This document shows, piece by piece, positions 59,481-64,000 of a stretch of 64,000 bases of DNA (positions are counted from its first letter, which is position 1; each line of letters opens with the position of its first letter). The notes under the pieces are model-generated. The model worked only from the letters and a program-made list of their open reading frames with translations. It was not told the origin of the DNA and made no database searches. Origin of the DNA: Maratus speciosus (Eukaryota; Arthropoda; Arachnida; Araneae; Salticidae). The stretch covers positions 472,926,806 through 472,990,805 of the forward strand of contig OZ010795.1 in NCBI GenBank assembly GCA_963932465.1. The letters are read 5' to 3'. The position numbers were made by a program, and so were the translations under genes.

Positions 59481-59528
59481 TATGACATGTCCCCTATTTA
59501 AAATAAATTGCGTATATCCTTTATATAT

Positions 59529-59532
59529 ACAT

Positions 59533-59592
<60 letters not shown>
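59529..59592. repeat. Compound microsatellite (AC)n(AT)n(T)n
   Basis: 'cacacacacacacacaca' followed by 'tatatatatatatata' and a T-run. Confidence 0.97.
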
Positions 59593-59599
59593 GTTGTTG

Positions 59600-59895
59600 T
59601 TTACGGCGACACTCAAAGGAATTCGGATACTTTATGATCTTTGGTCGATAAATTTTTTTAAGTACTTCTTAATGATGCTATATTATTTCAGTCATTACAA
59701 AATTGATATGCCATTTTAGAATGAACTACCGAAAGCCTTTTTTTTTTAAATCGAGAATGGTATGTACATTGTTGTTTGCTCATTTACAGGGGCACACAAT
59801 AGAATTCAATTGTGTTAATGCCTAAGTTGTAATTATTTCAAGTGGGCTTTATGATATCGCTATACATTATTCATGAACTTAACATCTTCAGTACA

Positions 59896-59938
<43 letters not shown>

Positions 59939-60235
59939 TAAAGCATGTAGCATTTAATGTTTTTTTACAGGGCGCTCAAAAGTATTCAAATATATTGTCA
60001 TCTATGAGCAGTAATTGACTTGAAATGCATTTTCAGTTGTGTAATGAGTTTTACAGCTTAATTAAATTTTAGTATATTACAAGTTGTGCATAAATTCTGT
60101 AAATCATATACAGGACTGCCCAAAAGGATTTGAAGGAATAATCTTCAATCTACTTGAATTGCTGAAAGAGCGTTCTTAAAACTGTGTTAAAGCTGTGTTA
60201 AACCTTTTCAGCTGAACTAAAATTTAGTACATTGC
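59600..60235 (-). repeat. Degenerate tandem array, left part (unit about 165 bp)
   Basis: Units marked by 'cgacactcaaaggaattcgg' (59610), 'ggggcacacaatagaattca' (59789), 'gggcgctcaaaagtattcaa' (59970) and 'ggactgcccaaaaggatttg' (60113). The array continues after the insertion at about 62225 ('gggatgaacaaacgaatttc'). 'catatacagg' preceding the units is the complement of the 'ccctgtatatgatct' phrase of the 48735 array. An (AAT)n run lies at 59894-59935. Confidence 0.75.
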
Positions 60236-60760
60236 CGTATATTTCCGTGTATAAGCCGAGAAATTTTGGACAGTTTTTTGGCTCCGAAGTGGCGAGGTCG
60301 GCTTAAGAGCCTAAGAAAATTCAAGTTTTCTAAGAAAATTTCACGAGCCGAAGAAAATTTCCAAAGTTGATATTCTAAAATGAAAAAGATCGTAAATATA
60401 AAAACCATAAAAAATACTTAGAAATTTCAAAAAAATATTTAAATATTTAATTCTTTTTACAATAAAAAAAAATCTCAAATCATCATTCACTATTAAAGTC
60501 ATCAGAATTTTTAAGTAACTCCTTAAAATCGCTTTCATTCATTGGTACATGAAAATAAATAGCGTCAGTGTCTAATTCAGCGAGAAATCTGTAAACAAAA
60601 GTTCCCATAGGATTAATATTAGCTTGAGCGTTTCTTTCCGTGACTAGGGTAGGTTCTTAATCCTCTAATTCCCAGGACAGAATACGTTCTAGAAATTCCG
60701 TAATTCAGAGAATCTGGATTTATATCAAAAAATTTCAATAGAAAATTTCGTTTCATTAAA

Positions 60761-61016
60761 AGACGGGTTGGGTTGGGTTGATTTTTGACGACCGATTATC
60801 AACACGAGGGATATGGGTCCGGGGGAGGGGAGAAGTGCCCTCCATGGGGATCTTTCGAAAGAACCTAATCCGTATTTACGCATGGAAAATCCACGGCTCG
60901 AAGAAAACCATGAAAACTCTGAACGATTAGGCCGACAGGCGCGATTGGGTTCGACATAGCACCTCCCGTCTACCAGCTTCGACAGCAGAACCTCTCGGCT
61001 ACTGGTGGGGCATATT
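60761..61016 (-). mobile_element. tRNA-derived SINE
   Basis: On the minus strand, an A-box-like TAGCCGAGAGG (61001-60991) is followed about 35 bp later by a B-box-like GTCGAACCC (60955-60947). These are the two parts of an internal Pol III promoter. The body is GC-richer than its surroundings, as usual for tRNA-derived SINEs. The 3' end is a CCCAA repeat (60765-60780). Target duplication not clear. Confidence 0.68.
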
Positions 61017-61348
61017 TAATGACGGAATTTCTTTTATTCAGTGAAGCAAATATCGCTATTTTAAATTTCTGGTATGAATTTGGAATATACGAATGAAAAA
61101 ATCCATTTTATTGGAAACACTGATGATAGCATATATGCTAACATGGGCATTAGAAGGTTAAGCCAAAGCAACAGTTAACTAGCACGTGAAGTAGATAAAG
61201 GTTTATTAATATAGAAAAAAGGAGATTTGTATTAATATTTGTAAATTTTTCCAGAGAGAGACATTCGCCTTGCATACAATATTTCAAATGAAAAACAAAT
61301 TTCAAATTATTTGCTTAAAAGGAGCAAAGGCCAACCTAGTGTAAAAGA

Positions 61349-61419
61349 TTCCATGCGGGGACACGAACCCGGGCCATAAGTATACCGCACTGACGTTCTA
61401 CCGACTAAACCACATGGAA
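61349..61419 (-). ncRNA. tRNA-like sequence, left arm
   Basis: 71 nt. TTCCATG pairs with CATGGAA as a perfect 7-bp acceptor-like stem. GTTT...GAAC forms a D-like arm, and GGTTCGTGTCC resembles a B box. The anticodon-like stem (TCAGT/ACTTA) has a mismatch. TTTT follows two bases after the 3' strand. The T-loop lacks the usual A58, so it is more likely tRNA-derived than a working tRNA. Confidence 0.6.
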
Positions 61420-61653
61420 CGATACCCAGCATGGAAATTCTCACCATTACAGGTTGGCAAGGCTACAAACGTAGCACAAGATGGAATATTGGATGCTGGA
61501 TTTAATTATGAATATGGATGCTGGATGGATGCTGGATTTAATTATGAGTCTGTGTTTGCCCCATGTCTGTGGCTCACAGAAAAATATTCCATCTTGTGCT
61601 GCGTTTGTAGCCTTGCCAACCTGTAATAGTGAGAAGTTCCAGGCTGGGTATCG

Positions 61654-61724
61654 TTCCATGTGGTTTAGTCGGTAGAACGTCAGTGAGCTATACTGATGGC
61701 CCGGGTTCGTGTCTCGGCATGGAA
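61654..61724 (+). ncRNA. tRNA-like sequence, right arm
   Basis: 71 nt. Acceptor TTCCATG/CATGGAA (7 bp); D arm GTTT/GAAC; anticodon-like stem TCAGT/ACTGA (5 bp, perfect) with loop GAGCTAT; T arm CCGGG/CTCGG with loop TTCGTGT. A TTTT run follows two bases later, as for a Pol III terminator. Position 33 is A instead of U and A58 is missing, so I call it tRNA-like. Confidence 0.65.
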
Positions 61725-62056
61725 TCTTTTCCACTAGGTTGACCTTTGCGCCTTTTAAGCAAATAATTTGAAATTTTCACTTGAAAGGAGATTTGGTTTT
61801 TATGATAGCAAGTCATAATAGGATGAGCGAAATCCAGTTACACAGACTTGGCAGCGCTAGAAGACAGAATAGGAGATATCAATAATTTCGAAGAGCGCAT
61901 TTTTTTTTCTATTAGCTACGCACAAAAAAAGTGCTCATTTTCGTTCGCTGAATTTTTCATCACCTTTATTTTTAATATTGGATTATTTACGGGTTTCCGA
62001 TTTTGGACGATTTTTCACTGAAAAGTAGTATTATCGGCTTATACACGGAAATATAC

Positions 62057-62400
62057 GATAAGTAGTGTGCATATAAGATAAATAATTTTATGTACAAGGC
62101 TACAAAAAAGATACTGGTACAAGTCAGTCAAGGATTGATCAAAGTCCAAAGAGCGTTTTCAGATGTGCATTTTTTCGCAGAATTAAGTTTTAATGTAGTA
62201 TGTGGTATGTATGAAAATCTATAGATCATATACAGGGATGAACAAACGAATTTCAACACATTACCATCTATGAGCGTTAATTGATAAAAGTAGGTTTTCA
62301 ACTGCGCTGTGTATTTTTTAAATTACTTATTGAAATTATGTTTTTTTTTTTTTTTCGGGTGGAAAAACGAAATTTGTAGCAACATTTTGGTGGTGTTGGA
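62057..62400 (-). repeat. Degenerate tandem array, right part
   Basis: 'tagatcatatacaggga' at 62221 and 'ttaccatctatgagcgttaa' at 62262 match 60106 ('catatacaggact') and 59997 ('catctatgagcagtaa') of the left part, so the array was continuous before insertion of 60236-62056. Confidence 0.7.
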
Positions 62401-62755
62401 AATGTTTCATAATCTATGCATTGTGCATGATTTTCCCCCCTAGATTATAATTAATTTTTAATTAAAATATTTTATAATATTAAACTCGAATTAAAATATT
62501 TTTCAAATTGCTTAGTTCTAGAATTATGAAAATCATTCCATTTCTACGTCAATTAAAATGAAGAGAATAAGGTTCTTGGATAGGCTGATTATTACACTTG
62601 CAACATTATCATTTTGTTCAGCAATTGAGATACTGCAGTTGAAAATCAGTTATAAAATTAATGTGCAATTTAGAACTAGAAGTATGTGCTGTGAAAGCAA
62701 TATGCTCGCAGACGGGCAGATCATAGCTATGGATTTAATAAAACATAGACACATA
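62401..62755. other. No recognisable feature
   Basis: AT-rich. The 80-codon frame at 62558-62800 runs into the hAT terminus and shows no domain. Confidence 0.4.
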
Positions 62756-62759
62756 CAGG

Positions 62760-63507
62760 TAGGGCTCGACCGAAACCAAACCAAAACCATTTTTCGGTAA
62801 TCTTCCTATTTTCGGCCGAAAAGAAAAAGGTCCAAACATTTTTTAAAGAAATTAATACATACATAAATATGCATAATTATTAATTAGTTATATGTGTTTA
62901 TTAAATATACATAATTATTAATTAATTATACATTTGGCACAAGTTGGCTCTCTGTGCCACTGACCAAAACTTTTTATTTTCATGTAAAATAAAATGTAAT
63001 TATTTCATCAACGATACAGAATGATTTTCTAATTATATGAATTTCACCTAATTAAAAATGTTTTAATTTATCTTCTATAATGACTTTGTAAATGATCATC
63101 TGCTATACTAAAATTTTCTTAAAGAGTATTTGAAACATTTCAGCGGTTTTAAACTAAAAGTTTTCAATTTCTTTTAGTGCTGCAACTTTTAATGAGCATG
63201 TGAAAAGCATCTTTAAAGCTTTTAGATATGCATTACTTGTTTTATAATTGGCACTCGCGTCTTGAGTCAGTCATGACTGATACTTATTATTTATAGCAAT
63301 AAATAAAGAGTGTCTCATTTGAGCCGATACTGCTCAAATCAATGGGTAATGTTGGAAATTTCCGAAAGAAGAAAAGAGATTTTTGGAATACAGATAGTTT
63401 CGCTCCGACCGAATTTTCAGCAGCATTTTTGCCAAAAACGAATTTTCCACGAAACTCTGATTTTGAGCGGAAAACGAAAATAAAAACGAATTTTCGATCG
63501 ATCTCTA
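62760..63507. mobile_element. hAT-type non-autonomous element, copy 2 (748 bp)
   Basis: The ends tagggctcgaccgaaa and the complement of tagagatcgatcgaaaa are flanked by catacagg (62752-62759) and cacacagg (63508-63515), 7 of 8 identical. The interior is the inverted relative of 18209-18890: 'ggcacaagttggctctctgt', 'ccaaaactttttattttcat' and 'agagtgtctcatttgagcc' match there as complements. Confidence 0.87.
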
Positions 63508-63515
63508 CACACAGG

Positions 63516-64000
63516 GCTTGAAGTTTTTAACCAACAAATCATAGAAAATTTTTCCAAAAAGTTACTGTAAAGTTTTTAAAATCGAATTGTGTAGGATGCC
63601 GGGACTCAGATTTTAACCAACGAAAGAGCATGGATCCATTTTTTTATAATTTACGTTAATTTTGAAATATATACTAATAGGTATCATAAACTATAATTCA
63701 CAGTCAAAATATTTAAAAGAGTTAAAAAGTTTTCCTTATTTAAAAGAACTCCATCCACTTTTATCACATGTATGTATGCATATGAAAGCTATTAAAATCT
63801 TAATCCTATTTAAAATCCAAAATATGAATTAATTTTCCATTTAAAATATTTTCTAACTCTTTATAATAATCGAATTCTGTAACTGCCCCTGAAAGGCTTT
63901 TTTCTGGCCCAATTACTTCCAGATATTGAATGCTAACAAGCTTTAAGGTAAAATGTGATGAATAAGGATTATTTTCAGTTTATTGTGGTCAGGCCGTGCA
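63516..64000. other. No recognisable feature at right edge
   Basis: AT-rich; no terminal repeat or coding signal. Confidence 0.45.

Larger units (their letters stand above)
61283..61786. repeat. Large palindrome with two divergent tRNA-like units
   Basis: The left arm 61283-61490 and right arm 61583-61786 are inverted copies, for example 'ggttggcaaggctacaaacg' against 'cgtttgtagccttgccaacc', and 'aaattatttgcttaaaagg' against its complement. The spacer of about 90 bp contains two copies of ggatgctggatttaattatg. Each arm includes one tRNA-like sequence pointing away from the centre. Confidence 0.9.
60236..62056. mobile_element. TIR element (Tigger-like ends), 1.8 kb, carrying SINE and palindrome
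   Basis: It begins cgtatatttccgtgtataag and ends with the exact complement, 24 bp in total. Long uniform TIRs of this wording resemble pogo/Tigger elements. No intact transposase; a minus-strand ATG near 60540 reads MNESDFKELLKNSDDFNSE then stop, which could be the acidic tail of such a protein. A SINE (60761-61016) and a 500-bp palindrome (61283-61786) are inserted within. The element splits the 165-bp array. Confidence 0.7.

Noticed and set aside
61349..61724. Functional tRNA genes
   Set aside because: The cloverleaf is good, but U33 and A58 are missing and the units sit inside a repeated palindrome.
1..64000. CRISPR array, operon or host gene cluster
   Set aside because: Repeats here are long, diverged and without unique spacers. 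No contiguous conserved coding genes are present.

Overview
The window looks like non-genic DNA from an AT-rich animal genome. I found no convincing host protein-coding gene, rRNA or functional tRNA. The mix of Helitrons, hAT, pogo/Tigger, piggyBac-type and Merlin elements, a non-LTR retrotransposon with an RNase H domain, a tRNA-derived SINE and long diverged tandem arrays would fit an arthropod, perhaps a chelicerate such as a spider. The species cannot be fixed from the sequence, so that is inference. No bacterial features (operons, Shine-Dalgarno sites, CRISPR) are present.

Layout. 1-4228: AT-rich flank, then two satellite-like arrays (about 145-bp and 140-bp units). 4229-8100: a Helitron-like insertion splits the second array with an A^T junction; inside it lie a Merlin DNA transposon with a damaged transposase gene and three related MITEs, one nested in another. 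8101-11660: the array resumes, followed by small inverted-repeat elements and a Tigger-like element. 11665-13342: a pogo-like element whose transposase frame is split by a TTAA-flanked MITE. 14889-17374: seven 327-bp tandem repeats next to a (TA)n tract. 17505-28440: a piggyBac-type MITE, two hAT elements with perfect 8-bp target duplications, a Helitron with a nested MITE, and a Tc1-like fold-back element. 28444-37415: a Tigger-like element with readable transposase remnants, a Helitron with both termini, a 300-bp tandem repeat, and two terminal-inverted-repeat elements. 37954-45960: two copies of one Helitron-like family on either side of a dead, 5'-truncated non-LTR retrotransposon flanked by an unusually long (about 93 bp) direct repeat. 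45960-56300: dispersed repeat pairs, two short unassigned reading frames and another tandem array. 56952-64000: a long inverted-repeat element, small MITEs, and an array interrupted by a 1.8-kb element that itself contains a SINE and a palindrome with two tRNA-like units; a second hAT copy closes the window.

The useful content is the order of insertion. Target duplications and interrupted repeats allow many events to be ordered: satellite, then Helitron, then Merlin, then MITE, then MITE at 4229-8100; pogo, then piggyBac-type MITE at 11665-13342; Helitron, then TIR element, then MITE at 37954-40619. All transposase and reverse transcriptase frames seen are broken, so nothing here looks autonomous now. 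I did not find a coherent new multi-gene system.
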